NCBI RefSeq assembly: GCF_029051685.1
Contig: NZ_JAACFT010000033.1
Coordinates: forward strand, 1-64,000
Reading direction: 5' to 3'
Source of the DNA: Bradyrhizobium sp. CSA207
GTDB lineage: Bacteria > Pseudomonadota > Alphaproteobacteria > Rhizobiales > Xanthobacteraceae
DNA: 64,000 bases
The notes below the pieces were generated by a model. That model made no database searches and was not told where the DNA came from. It worked only from the letters and a program-made list of their open reading frames with translations. This document shows positions 51,845 to 60,051 of this stretch, in pieces. Both the position numbers and the translations under genes were made by a program. Every line of letters begins with the position of its first letter. Position 1 is the stretch's first letter.

Positions 51845-53500
51845 ATGGCTACAATTGAAGGCGCTGGGACAGTTTCGGGCGCTGGCGCAGGAATTCTTGA
51901 TCGCGAGCACACGGTCGCCAAGGCCGGCTTCAATCGCTGGCTGGTGCCGCCGGCGGCGCTGTGCATCCATCTCTGCATCGGCATGGCCTATGGGTTCTCG
52001 GTGTTCTGGCTGCCGCTGTCGCGCGCGATCGGCATCACGCAGAGCAAAGCGTGTCCAGACATGTCGCTGTGGCAGGAGTTGTTCACCACGACCTGCGACT
52101 GGAAGGTCGCCAGCCTGGGCTGGATGTACACGCTGTTTTTCGTCCTGCTCGGCGTCTCCGCCGCGATCTGGGGCGGCTGGCTCGAGCGCGCCGGTCCGCG
52201 CAAGGCGGGCGCCGTCGCCGCCTGCTGCTGGGGCGGTGGTCTTCTGATCGGTGCTTTCGGTGTCTACGTCCACCAGCTCTGGATCATGTGGCTCGGCGCC
52301 GGCGTGATCGGTGGCGTGGGACTTGGACTCGGCTACATCTCCCCGGTGTCGACCTTGATTAAATGGTTTCCGGATCGCCGCGGCATGGCGACTGGCATGG
52401 CCATCATGGGATTTGGCGGCGGTGCCATGATTGGGGCGCCTCTAGCCAATCTCTTGATCAACTACTTCAAGACGCCCACCTCGGTCGGCGTATGGGAGAC
52501 CTTCGTCACGATGGGGGTGATCTACTTCGTCTTCATGATGATCGGCGCCTTCGCCTATCGCGTGATTCCGGCCGGCTGGCAGCCCGAAGGCTGGACCCCG
52601 CCGAGTGAGAAGAAGTCGATGATCACCGAGCACCATGTGCACCTCAACAACGCGCACAAGACGCCGCAGTTCTGGCTGATCTGGTGGGTGCTCTGCTTGA
52701 ACGTTTCGGCGGGTATCGGCGTGATCGGCATGGCCTCGCCCATGCTCCAGGAGATCTTCGCGGGCAAGTTGATCGGGCATCCGGAGCTGACCTTCGGCCA
52801 GCTTTCGGTTGAACAGAAGGCAACGATCGCTGCAATCGCTGCGGGCTTCGCCGGTCTGCTGTCATTGTTCAACATCGGCGGCCGGTTCTTCTGGGCGTCG
52901 ATGTCGGACCTCATGGGTCGCAAGAACACCTACTACACGTTCTTCATCCTCGGCATCGCGCTCTATGCGCTGGCGCCGACCTTCGCGGCGATGGGCTCGA
53001 AACTGCTGTTCGTACTCGGCTTCGGCATCATCCTGTCGATGTATGGCGGTGGCTTCGCGACCGTGCCGGCCTATCTCGCCGACATGTTCGGCACCCAGTT
53101 CGTCGGCGCCATTCACGGCCGGCTGCTGACGGCGTGGTCGACTGCAGGCATCATTGGCCCGGTCGTGGTGAACTACATCCGCGAGTTCCAGCTCGCGGCG
53201 GGCGTTCCGCGCGACCAGCTCTACAACACGACCATGTACATCCTGTGCGCCATGCTGATCGCGGGCCTGATCTGCAACTCTTTGATCAAGCCGGTCGATC
53301 CAAAGTGGAACATGAGCAACGCGGAAGTCGCCAGACTTCAGGCGGCCAGCGCCAAGACCGAAGCCGGCGTCCAGCATGGTTCGTTTGGTATCGGCACGGG
53401 TGGCCTCGACGTCAAGGCTGCGCTGTTCTGGGCGTTCGTTGGTGTTCCACTGGCTTGGGGTGTGTGGAAGACCCTGGAGAGCGCGGTCAAGATTCTCTGA
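51845..53500 (+). CDS. OFA-family MFS transporter beside formate dehydrogenase
   Basis: A 551-residue protein with about 12-14 helices, longer than the OFA copy at 36352. The motif LCIHLCIGMAYGFSVFWLPL and the MFS loop MGFGGGAMIGAPLA are present; an extra loop (SEKKSMITEHHVHL) and a hydrophobic C-terminal helix (ALFWAFVGVPLAWGVW) explain the extra length. It is an inner-membrane anion exchanger, plausibly for formate or oxalate because the formate dehydrogenase genes follow. The ATG is 8 bases after GGAGGGGAG. Confidence 0.88.
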   Translation: MATIEGAGTVSGAGAGILDREHTVAKAGFNRWLVPPAALCIHLCIGMAYGFSVFWLPLSRAIGITQSKACPDMSLWQELFTTTCDWKVASLGWMYTLFFVLLGVSAAIWGGWLERAGPRKAGAVAACCWGGGLLIGAFGVYVHQLWIMWLGAGVIGGVGLGLGYISPVSTLIKWFPDRRGMATGMAIMGFGGGAMIGAPLANLLINYFKTPTSVGVWETFVTMGVIYFVFMMIGAFAYRVIPAGWQPEGWTPPSEKKSMITEHHVHLNNAHKTPQFWLIWWVLCLNVSAGIGVIGMASPMLQEIFAGKLIGHPELTFGQLSVEQKATIAAIAAGFAGLLSLFNIGGRFFWASMSDLMGRKNTYYTFFILGIALYALAPTFAAMGSKLLFVLGFGIILSMYGGGFATVPAYLADMFGTQFVGAIHGRLLTAWSTAGIIGPVVVNYIREFQLAAGVPRDQLYNTTMYILCAMLIAGLICNSLIKPVDPKWNMSNAEVARLQAASAKTEAGVQHGSFGIGTGGLDVKAALFWAFVGVPLAWGVWKTLESAVKIL

Positions 53501-53514
53501 TTGCAACATCACCG

Positions 53515-53541
53515 CCGCGGCGCGCGTTTCGTGCGCCGCGG
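53515..53541. terminator. GC-rich hairpin between transporter and small protein gene
   Basis: CCGCGGCGC and GCGCCGCGG are perfect inverted arms that extend to 12 pairs with one G-U pair, with a short TTTC loop region. It has no T-tract. It may slow transcription or stabilise the transporter mRNA rather than end transcription fully. Confidence 0.5.
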
Positions 53542-53578
53542 TCGCCTTACCGCAACAAGGAATAGCTGGGGGAGTCCA

Positions 53579-53860
53579 ATGGTTCGTAGTTTTGTCTGCC
53601 TTGCCGCAATACTGCTCGTGGCCGGCTCGCTCCACTCCGCATCCGCGCAGACCGCAACGGCGCCTGCGGCACCCGCCGCAACGACCGACGCCAAGCCGCC
53701 GGGCAAGATCAAGCTCACCATGCAAAAGCTGAAGGACATGAAGGCCAAGTGGGCAGCCAACAAGCCCAAGCTCAAGGCCTGTCGCGCCGACGTGAAATCC
53801 AAGGGCCTCGCAGGCGACGACCGCTGGTTCTACATCGAAGAGTGCATGAACAAGACGTGA
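53579..53860 (+). CDS. small exported protein with conserved cysteines
   Basis: A 93-residue protein with a signal peptide (MVRSFVCLAAILLVAGSLHS, ending ASAQ), an Ala/Thr/Pro-rich linker and a small C-terminal region with two cysteines (KLKACRADVKSKG and WFYIEECMNK). ATG at 53579 follows GGGGGAG. It resembles PsiF-like or other rhizobial periplasmic small proteins; I do not recognise a function. It sits between the transporter and the formate dehydrogenase genes. Confidence 0.7.
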   Translation: MVRSFVCLAAILLVAGSLHSASAQTATAPAAPAATTDAKPPGKIKLTMQKLKDMKAKWAANKPKLKACRADVKSKGLAGDDRWFYIEECMNKT

Positions 53861-53945
53861 GACTGCGCGACAATCGAATCGGTGAGGGGGCATGGGAGCT
53901 GGCGGCTGCATGCCCCCCTTAAACGCTTATTGGAACGTATGAATT

Positions 53946-53970
53946 CTCTTGGCATCTGGTATGCCAAGAG
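53946..53970. promoter_or_regulatory. 10-base inverted repeat upstream of formate dehydrogenase
   Basis: CTCTTGGCAT (53946-53955) and ATGCCAAGAG (53961-53970) are perfect inverted arms with a 5-base centre, ending 42 bases before the FDH beta ATG. The inner GG-N10-GC (GGCATCTGGTATGC) also fits the spacing of a sigma-54 promoter, with weaker flanking matches. Either a regulator operator or a promoter core is possible; a palindromic operator is more likely. Confidence 0.55.
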
Positions 53971-54012
53971 TTAGACTTTGACCCGTTCTAAAGAGAGTTA
54001 CGAGACGCATTG

Positions 54013-55716
54013 ATGAGCCACGACGTGCACGAGGTCCGCTCGTTCGAACATCCAGGCGAGGGACGAAAGCGAGCCAAGGCCACCCCCAAGGGGCGGCAGG
54101 TTGATCCCACGGCCGCGCATGAAATCGAGCAATTGCTCGGCGACAGGCCGCGGCGGCGCGATCTGCTGATCGAATATCTCCACCTGATCCAGGACAAGTA
54201 TCACCAGATTTCGGCCGCGCATCTCGCGGCGCTGGCCGACGAAATGAAGCTCGCCTTCGCCGAGGTGTTTGAGACCGCGACCTTCTATGCGCATTTCGAC
54301 GTGGTGAAGGAAGGCGAGGCGGATATCGCGCCGCTGACGATCCGCGTTTGCGATTCGCTCACCTGCGCGATGCTCGGTGGCGAGAAGCTGCTGGAAGATC
54401 TGCAAAGCGCGTCCGGCCCCGGCATTCGCGTGGTGCGCGCGCCCTGCGTCGGCCGCTGCGATACGGCGCCTGCCGCGGAAGTGGGACACAATTTCGTCGA
54501 CCATGCGACTGTGGGCAATGTGCTGGCGGCGGCGAAGGCCGGCGATACCCACGCGCACTTGCCGAAATATGTCGACTACGATGCTTATGTTGCCGACGGC
54601 GGTTACAAGCTGCTCAATCGCCTGCGCTCGGGCGAGCTGCCGACCGACGATTTGCTGAAGGCGCTCGACGATGCCTCGCTACGCGGCCTCGGCGGCGCCG
54701 GCTTCCCGACCGGACGCAAATGGCGCGCGGTGTTAGGGGAGCCCGGCCCGCGGCTGATGGCGATCAACGGCGATGAGGGCGAGCCCGGCACGTTCAAGGA
54801 CCGTGTCTATCTCGAAACCGACCCGCACCGCTTCATCGAGGGCATGCTGATCGGGGCGCATGTGGTGCAGGCGTCCGAAGTCTACATCTACATTCGCGAC
54901 GAGTATCCGGCGGCGCGCGCCATCCTCGAACGCGAAATCGCAAAACTGCCAGCGGGCGGCCCGATCCTTCATATGCGCCGCGGCGCCGGCGCCTACATCT
55001 GCGGCGAGGAATCCTCGTTGCTCGAGAGCATCGAGGGCAAGCGGGGCCTGCCGCGGCATAAGCCGCCTTATCCGTTCCAGGTCGGCCTGTTCGGCCTGCC
55101 GACCCTGATTAACAACATCGAGACGCTGTGGTGGGTGCGCGACATCGTCGAGAAGGGCGCCGACTGGTGGAAGGGCAACGGCCGCCATGAGCGCCATGGC
55201 CTGCGCAGCTTCTCGGTCTCCGGACGAGTCAAGACTCCCGGCATGAAGCTCGCGCCCGCCGGCATCACCGTGCGGGAGTTGATCGACGAATATTGCGGCG
55301 GCATGGCCGACGGCCATCAGTTCTACGCTTACTTACCGGGCGGCGCGTCCGGCGGCATCTTGCCGGCGTCGATGGACGACATCCCGCTCGATTTCGGCAC
55401 GCTGGAAAAATACGGCTGCTTCATCGGCTCGGCTGCGATCGTGATCTTGTCGCAGCACGACAGCGTGAAGGCGGCGGCGTTGAACCTGATGAAGTTCTTC
55501 GAAGACGAGAGCTGCGGCCAGTGCACGCCGTGCCGTGTCGGAACCGAGAAGGCGGCGCTGTTGATGCAGAAGCCGGTCTGGAACCGCGCCCTGCTGGAAG
55601 AATTGAGCCAGGCGATGCGCGATGCCTCGATCTGCGGGCTCGGACAGGCGGCGTCGAACCCGCTCTCATCCGTGATCAAATATTTCCCTGACGAGTTCAA
55701 GGAAGCGGCCGAATGA
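54013..55716 (+). CDS. fdh1B: formate dehydrogenase beta subunit, fused NuoE/NuoF (Fdh1B-like)
   Basis: A 567-residue cytoplasmic NAD-reducing subunit. The N-terminal NuoE-type part has the 2Fe-2S cysteines (IRVCDSLTCAMLGG and RAPCVGRCDTAP). The NuoF part binds FMN and NADH (GLGGAGFPTGRKW, NGDEGEPGTFKDR, GAGAYICGEESS) and ends with the 4Fe-4S motif ESCGQCTPCRVG. The fusion matches Fdh1B of Methylorubrum, whose enzyme is tungsten-dependent, rather than the separate FdsG and FdsB. It overlaps the alpha gene by 4 bases. Confidence 0.9.
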   Translation: MSHDVHEVRSFEHPGEGRKRAKATPKGRQVDPTAAHEIEQLLGDRPRRRDLLIEYLHLIQDKYHQISAAHLAALADEMKLAFAEVFETATFYAHFDVVKEGEADIAPLTIRVCDSLTCAMLGGEKLLEDLQSASGPGIRVVRAPCVGRCDTAPAAEVGHNFVDHATVGNVLAAAKAGDTHAHLPKYVDYDAYVADGGYKLLNRLRSGELPTDDLLKALDDASLRGLGGAGFPTGRKWRAVLGEPGPRLMAINGDEGEPGTFKDRVYLETDPHRFIEGMLIGAHVVQASEVYIYIRDEYPAARAILEREIAKLPAGGPILHMRRGAGAYICGEESSLLESIEGKRGLPRHKPPYPFQVGLFGLPTLINNIETLWWVRDIVEKGADWWKGNGRHERHGLRSFSVSGRVKTPGMKLAPAGITVRELIDEYCGGMADGHQFYAYLPGGASGGILPASMDDIPLDFGTLEKYGCFIGSAAIVILSQHDSVKAAALNLMKFFEDESCGQCTPCRVGTEKAALLMQKPVWNRALLEELSQAMRDASICGLGQAASNPLSSVIKYFPDEFKEAAE

Positions 55717-58481
55717 CCAAAATTACGTTCGAGCTCGATGGTAAGCAGGTCGAGGCCAGCGCCGGCGAGACCATCTGGCAGGTGGCCAAGCGCCAGGGCC
55801 GCGAGATTCCGCACCTGTGCTATTCACCGGAGCCGGATTACCGTCCCGACGGCAATTGCCGCGCCTGCATGGTCGAGATCGAGGGCGAGCGCGTGCTGGC
55901 GGCCTCCTGCAAGCGCACGCCATCGGTCGGCATGAAGGTGAAGACCGAAAGCCACCGCGCGGTCGCTGCGCAAAAAATGGTGATGGAGTTGCTAGTCGCC
56001 GACCAGCCGGCGCGCGCGACCTCGCATGATCCGGAATCCAAATTCTGGCATTGGGCCGAGACCACCGGCGTCACCGAGAGCCGCTTCCCCGCCGCCGAGC
56101 GCTGGGCGACCGACGCCAGCCATCCGGCGATGCGCGTCAATCTCGATGCCTGCATCCAGTGCGGCCTGTGCGTGCGCGCCTGCCGCGAGGTCCAGGTCAA
56201 CGACGTCATCGGCATGGCCTATCGCAATCACGAGTCGAAGATCGTGTTCGACTTCGACGATCCCATGGGCGAGTCCACCTGCGTCGCCTGCGGCGAATGC
56301 GTGCAGGCGTGCCCGACCGGCGCCCTGATGCCGGCCGTGATGCTCGACGACAAGCAGACCCGCGTCACCTACGCCGACAAGAAGGTCGACTCGCTCTGCC
56401 CGTTCTGCGGCGTCGGCTGCCAGGTGACCTATCAGGTCAAGGACGAAAAGGTGATTTACGCAGAGGGCCGCGACGGCCCCGCCAATCACAACCGTCTCTG
56501 CGTCAAGGGCCGCTTCGGCTTCGACTACATCCACCACCCGCATCGGCTGACCAAGCCGCTGGTGCGGCTGCCCAATGCGAAGAAGGATGCCAACGACCAG
56601 GTCGATCCGGCCAATCCCTTCACGCATTTCCGCGAGGCGAGCTGGGAGGAGGCGCTTGATATCGCCGCCAAGGGCCTGGTCAAGATTCGCGACGAAAAGG
56701 GCGTGAAGGCACTCGCCGGTTTCGGCTCGGCCAAGGGCTCGAACGAAGAGGCCTATCTGTTCCAGAAGCTGGTGCGCACCGGCTTCGGCTCCAACAATGT
56801 CGATCACTGCACCCGTCTGTGCCACGCCTCGTCGGTCGCGGCACTGTTCGAGGGCCTGAGCTCGGGCGCGGTGTCGGCGCCGTTCTCGGCGGCCATGGAC
56901 GCCGAGGTCATCATCGTGATCGGCGCCAACCCGACTATAAACCACCCGGTCGCTGCGACCTTCATCAAGAACGCGGTGAGGGAGAATGGCGCAAAACTCT
57001 TCGTCATGGATCCGCGCCGGCAGACGTTGTCGCGCCACGCGACCAAGCATCTGCAGTTCAAGCCGGGCTCCGATGTCGCCATGCTGAACGCGATGATCAA
57101 CACGATCATCACCGAAGGCCTGACCGACGACCAGTACATCGCGGGCTATACCGAGGGCTTCGAAGAGCTCAAGGAGAAGATCAAGGACTTCACGCCGGAG
57201 AAGATGGAGCCGATCTGCGGCGTCCCGGCGCAAACCCTGCGCGAGGTCGCACGAACCTATGCGCGGGCCAAATCCTCGATCATCTTCTGGGGCATGGGGA
57301 TCAGCCAGCATGTTCACGGCACCGACAATGCGCGCTGCCTGATTGCGCTGGCGCTGATCACCGGTCAGGTCGGCCGTCCCGGCACCGGCCTGCATCCGCT
57401 GCGCGGCCAGAACAACGTGCAGGGCGCTTCCGATGCCGGCCTGATTCCGATGTTTCTGCCGGATTATCAGCCGGTCGGCCGCGACGATCTGCGTGGGGCC
57501 TTCGAAAAGCTGTGGGGACAGACTCTCGATCCCGTCCGCGGTCTGACCGTGGTCGAGATCATGAACGCGATTCATGCCGGTGAGATCACGGGCATGTATA
57601 TCGAGGGCGAGAACCCGGCGATGTCCGACCCCGATCTGCAACATGCGCGCCAGGCGCTCGCCATGCTCGATCATCTCGTGGTGCAGGATCTCTTCGTCAC
57701 CGAGACCGCGTTCCATGCCGACGTCATCCTGCCGGCCTCGGCGTTCGCCGAGAAGGACGGCTCCTTCACCAACACCGATCGCCGCGTGCAGCTCGCACGC
57801 CAGGTGATCAAGCCGCCCGGCGATGCGCGGCAGGATCTCTGGATCATCCAGGAGATCGGCAAGCGGATGGGCCTGCCCTGGAATTATTCCGGCCCCGGCG
57901 AGGTCTTCACCGAGATGGCGGAATTGATGCCGTCGCTGAAGAACATCACCTGGGAACGGCTGGTGCGTGAAGGCGCGGTTACCTATCCGGTCGACGATCC
58001 CGACAAGCCCGGCAACGAGATCATCTTCACCACCGGATTCCCGACCGCGAGCGGCCGCGGCAAGATCGTGCCGGCCCACGTCATCCCGCCGGATGAAGTA
58101 CCGGACGCCGAGTATCCGATGGTGCTCTCGACCGGCCGCGTGCTCGAGCACTGGCACACCGGCTCGATGACGCGCCGCGCCCAGGTGCTCGACCAGATCG
58201 AGCCGGAGGCGGTCGCCTTCATGTCGCCGAAGGACATGCGCAAGAAGAAGCTCGCGCCGGGCGATTTCATCCGGCTGGAGACCCGCCGCGGCGCGGTCGA
58301 GGTCAAGGTCCGCTCCGACCGCGACGTGCCGGAAAACATGGTTTTCATGCCGTTCTGCTATGCGGAGGCGGCAGCGAATCTCTTGACCAACCCAGCGCTC
58401 GATCCGTTCGGAAAAATCCCGGAGTTCAAGTTCTGCGCGGCGAGAGCCGAGCGAGCCGAGATGCGCGACGCGGCGGAGTAG
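55713..58481 (+). CDS. fdh1A: formate dehydrogenase alpha subunit, Mo/W bis-MGD enzyme
   Basis: A 922-residue catalytic subunit that oxidises formate to CO2, often annotated fdhF. N-terminal NuoG-like iron-sulfur region: a 2Fe-2S site (CYSPEPDYRPDGNCRACM), then CIQCGLCVRACREVQ and CVACGECVQACPTG. The molybdopterin part has CPFCGVGCQVTYQ for the 4Fe-4S and the metal ligand Cys in HCTRLCHASS (C370); it is Cys, not Sec. The C-terminal MGD domain (LSTGRVLEHWHTGSMTRRAQ) is intact. With fdh1B it forms a soluble NAD-linked enzyme; tungsten use is inferred. Confidence 0.94.
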   Translation: MTKITFELDGKQVEASAGETIWQVAKRQGREIPHLCYSPEPDYRPDGNCRACMVEIEGERVLAASCKRTPSVGMKVKTESHRAVAAQKMVMELLVADQPARATSHDPESKFWHWAETTGVTESRFPAAERWATDASHPAMRVNLDACIQCGLCVRACREVQVNDVIGMAYRNHESKIVFDFDDPMGESTCVACGECVQACPTGALMPAVMLDDKQTRVTYADKKVDSLCPFCGVGCQVTYQVKDEKVIYAEGRDGPANHNRLCVKGRFGFDYIHHPHRLTKPLVRLPNAKKDANDQVDPANPFTHFREASWEEALDIAAKGLVKIRDEKGVKALAGFGSAKGSNEEAYLFQKLVRTGFGSNNVDHCTRLCHASSVAALFEGLSSGAVSAPFSAAMDAEVIIVIGANPTINHPVAATFIKNAVRENGAKLFVMDPRRQTLSRHATKHLQFKPGSDVAMLNAMINTIITEGLTDDQYIAGYTEGFEELKEKIKDFTPEKMEPICGVPAQTLREVARTYARAKSSIIFWGMGISQHVHGTDNARCLIALALITGQVGRPGTGLHPLRGQNNVQGASDAGLIPMFLPDYQPVGRDDLRGAFEKLWGQTLDPVRGLTVVEIMNAIHAGEITGMYIEGENPAMSDPDLQHARQALAMLDHLVVQDLFVTETAFHADVILPASAFAEKDGSFTNTDRRVQLARQVIKPPGDARQDLWIIQEIGKRMGLPWNYSGPGEVFTEMAELMPSLKNITWERLVREGAVTYPVDDPDKPGNEIIFTTGFPTASGRGKIVPAHVIPPDEVPDAEYPMVLSTGRVLEHWHTGSMTRRAQVLDQIEPEAVAFMSPKDMRKKKLAPGDFIRLETRRGAVEVKVRSDRDVPENMVFMPFCYAEAAANLLTNPALDPFGKIPEFKFCAARAERAEMRDAAE

Positions 58482-58522
58482 CGCTGCGCCTTTGGCGGCA
58501 CGGCGCTAGCCAACTTCCCGGT

Positions 58523-58649
58523 GTCGTCCCGGCGCAGGCCGGGACCCATACCGCGTGATCGGTCGATGGCGGACGATTGCAGTACCAACCGACGTGTCTT
58601 CGCCAAATTACTCCCTGTGGTTATGGGTCCCGGCCTGCGCCGGGACGAC
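58523..58649. repeat. 28-base inverted repeat after the formate dehydrogenase genes
   Basis: GTCGTCCCGGCGCAGGCCGG and onward (58523-58550) and its exact inverse (58622-58649) flank 71 bases that hold no gene. The type is common in Bradyrhizobium genomes. It lies between the fdh1A stop and the YbaK gene. Confidence 0.8.
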
Positions 58650-58726
58650 GGCTGAGTGTGTGGCGGGCATTTGCCCCACATCGTGATTGCTTCGCGCCTC
58701 GCGATCACGGTGATAAACGTTGACGC

Positions 58727-59200
58727 ATGTCCAAAGCCACCCCTGCCACACGTGCTCTTTCCGCCGCTGGTGTTGCCTTCACCGTCCACACCTACGATTA
58801 CAATCCCGACGCCGAGAGCATCGGCCTTCAGGCTGCATCCGCGTTGGCGGAGGATCCGGCGCGCGTGTTGAAGACGCTGATGGCGCTGGTCGACGGCAAG
58901 CCGGTCTGCGTGGTCGTTCCATCCGACCGGGAAGTCTCGATGAAGAAACTCGCTGCCGCCGTGAGCGGCAAGTCGGCGCAGATGATGAAGCCGCCTGAGG
59001 CCGAACGCGTCAGCGGCTTCAAGGTCGGCGGCATCAGCCCGTTCGGGCAGCGGCGGCCCGTACGCACCGTGATCGAGCAGAGCGCGATGGCGCACGATCA
59101 GGTCTACGTCAATGGCGGTCAGCGCGGACTGCAGCTGCGGCTGAAGCCGCGCGATCTATGCGACGCAATAAAAGTGATAGCAGCGGATGTGGTTGCCTGA
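58727..59200 (+). CDS. ybaK: YbaK-type Cys-tRNA(Pro) deacylase
   Basis: A 157-residue tRNA-editing protein of the YbaK/ProX family: LSAAGVAFTVHTYDYNP, LKTLMALVDGKPVCVVVPSD, KPPEAERVSGFKVGGISPFG. It hydrolyses wrongly charged Cys-tRNA(Pro). It starts after the inverted repeat, so it may be transcribed on its own. The end is convergent with the GntR gene, 12 bases away. Confidence 0.9.
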   Translation: MSKATPATRALSAAGVAFTVHTYDYNPDAESIGLQAASALAEDPARVLKTLMALVDGKPVCVVVPSDREVSMKKLAAAVSGKSAQMMKPPEAERVSGFKVGGISPFGQRRPVRTVIEQSAMAHDQVYVNGGQRGLQLRLKPRDLCDAIKVIAADVVA

Positions 59201-59212
59201 CCCGTCTTGCTG

Positions 59213-59896
59213 CTACTGCTTCTGCAACAGCTTCAGCCGGCAGCGTAGCGCCTCGCGAATATGCGACCGTGCCAGTTGCTCGGCCCTGTCGCCATCACGC
59301 AGAGCGATGGCATCGATGATCGCCTGATGCTCGCCATGGCTGGTCGAGGGCCGGCCCGTCACCGTAAAGGTCGTGGGGCCCAGCAGCGCGATCCAGTCCT
59401 GCAACTCGCGCGAGGCGTTGTCGAGATAGCGGTTGCGCGCGGCGCGGCAGACCGCCTCGTGGAAGATGCGGTTGAGCCTCGCCATCTCGGCTGCGTCGGT
59501 CTCGGAGGCCTCGATGAAGGCCTGCTCGATATCCGTGAGCGCATCGATCTCCGGTGCTGACGCGTGCTCGGCGGCAAGGCGGGCGGACGCGCCTTCCATG
59601 ATCTCGCGCATCGCATAGAGCTCGAGCACCTCGGAAATGTCGAGGCTGCGCACGATCAGCCCGCGGCCGCCGGCGGGTTCTACGAAACCGCGTGCTGCGA
59701 GCCGGCCGAGAGCTTCGCGCACGGGCGTGCGGCTGACCTTCAGCCGCTCCGCGACCTCTTCCTCGCGCAGGCGGTCGCCGGCGCGGTAGCTGCCCGCCTG
59801 GAGCGCTTCGCAGAGTGAGCGGAACACGGCTTCGCCCAGCGCGACGCCGGTGCCGCGCGCGATCGATCCGCCTGCCTTTGCCGGGCCTTTGGCCAT
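59213..59896 (-). CDS. GntR-family regulator (FadR-type) of the tcu genes
   Basis: A 227-residue regulator. Start ATG at 59896 follows GAGGA; a longer frame upstream has no better site. The winged helix-turn-helix is LREEEVAERLKVSRTPVREA near residues 45-65; the C-terminal FCD helical ligand domain is typical of the FadR group (LNRIFHEAVCRAARN). A perfect palindrome at 59962 lies in the divergent gap to the TcuA gene, so it probably controls those genes and itself. Confidence 0.9.
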   Translation of the reverse strand: MAKGPAKAGGSIARGTGVALGEAVFRSLCEALQAGSYRAGDRLREEEVAERLKVSRTPVREALGRLAARGFVEPAGGRGLIVRSLDISEVLELYAMREIMEGASARLAAEHASAPEIDALTDIEQAFIEASETDAAEMARLNRIFHEAVCRAARNRYLDNASRELQDWIALLGPTTFTVTGRPSTSHGEHQAIIDAIALRDGDRAEQLARSHIREALRCRLKLLQKQ

Positions 59897-59961
59897 GGTT
59901 CCTCGAAACGCGGGCGCATCCTGCCCATGCAGAGATTGCCGCTTGCGCCGGCCTTGTATAT

Positions 59962-59975
59962 CTTTGTATACAAAG
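59962..59975. promoter_or_regulatory. candidate GntR operator palindrome
   Basis: CTTTGTATACAAAG is a perfect 14-base palindrome in the gap between the GntR gene and tcuA. A related partial sequence CTTGTATAT lies just before it. GntR/FCD regulators often bind such T-rich, A-rich palindromes. Confidence 0.65.
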
Positions 59976-60051
59976 GTGCGCAATGGCCGCCGGCTTGCCT
60001 GGCCGCTGGAGGGCAGAATGTCTCTAATTTTTGTCGCATCGGGCGTATGGC

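Noticed and set aside
55992..58157. 721-residue minus-strand open frame inside fdh1A
   Set aside because: It mirrors the codon pattern of the formate dehydrogenase gene and shows only Arg/His/Gly-rich low-complexity sequence.
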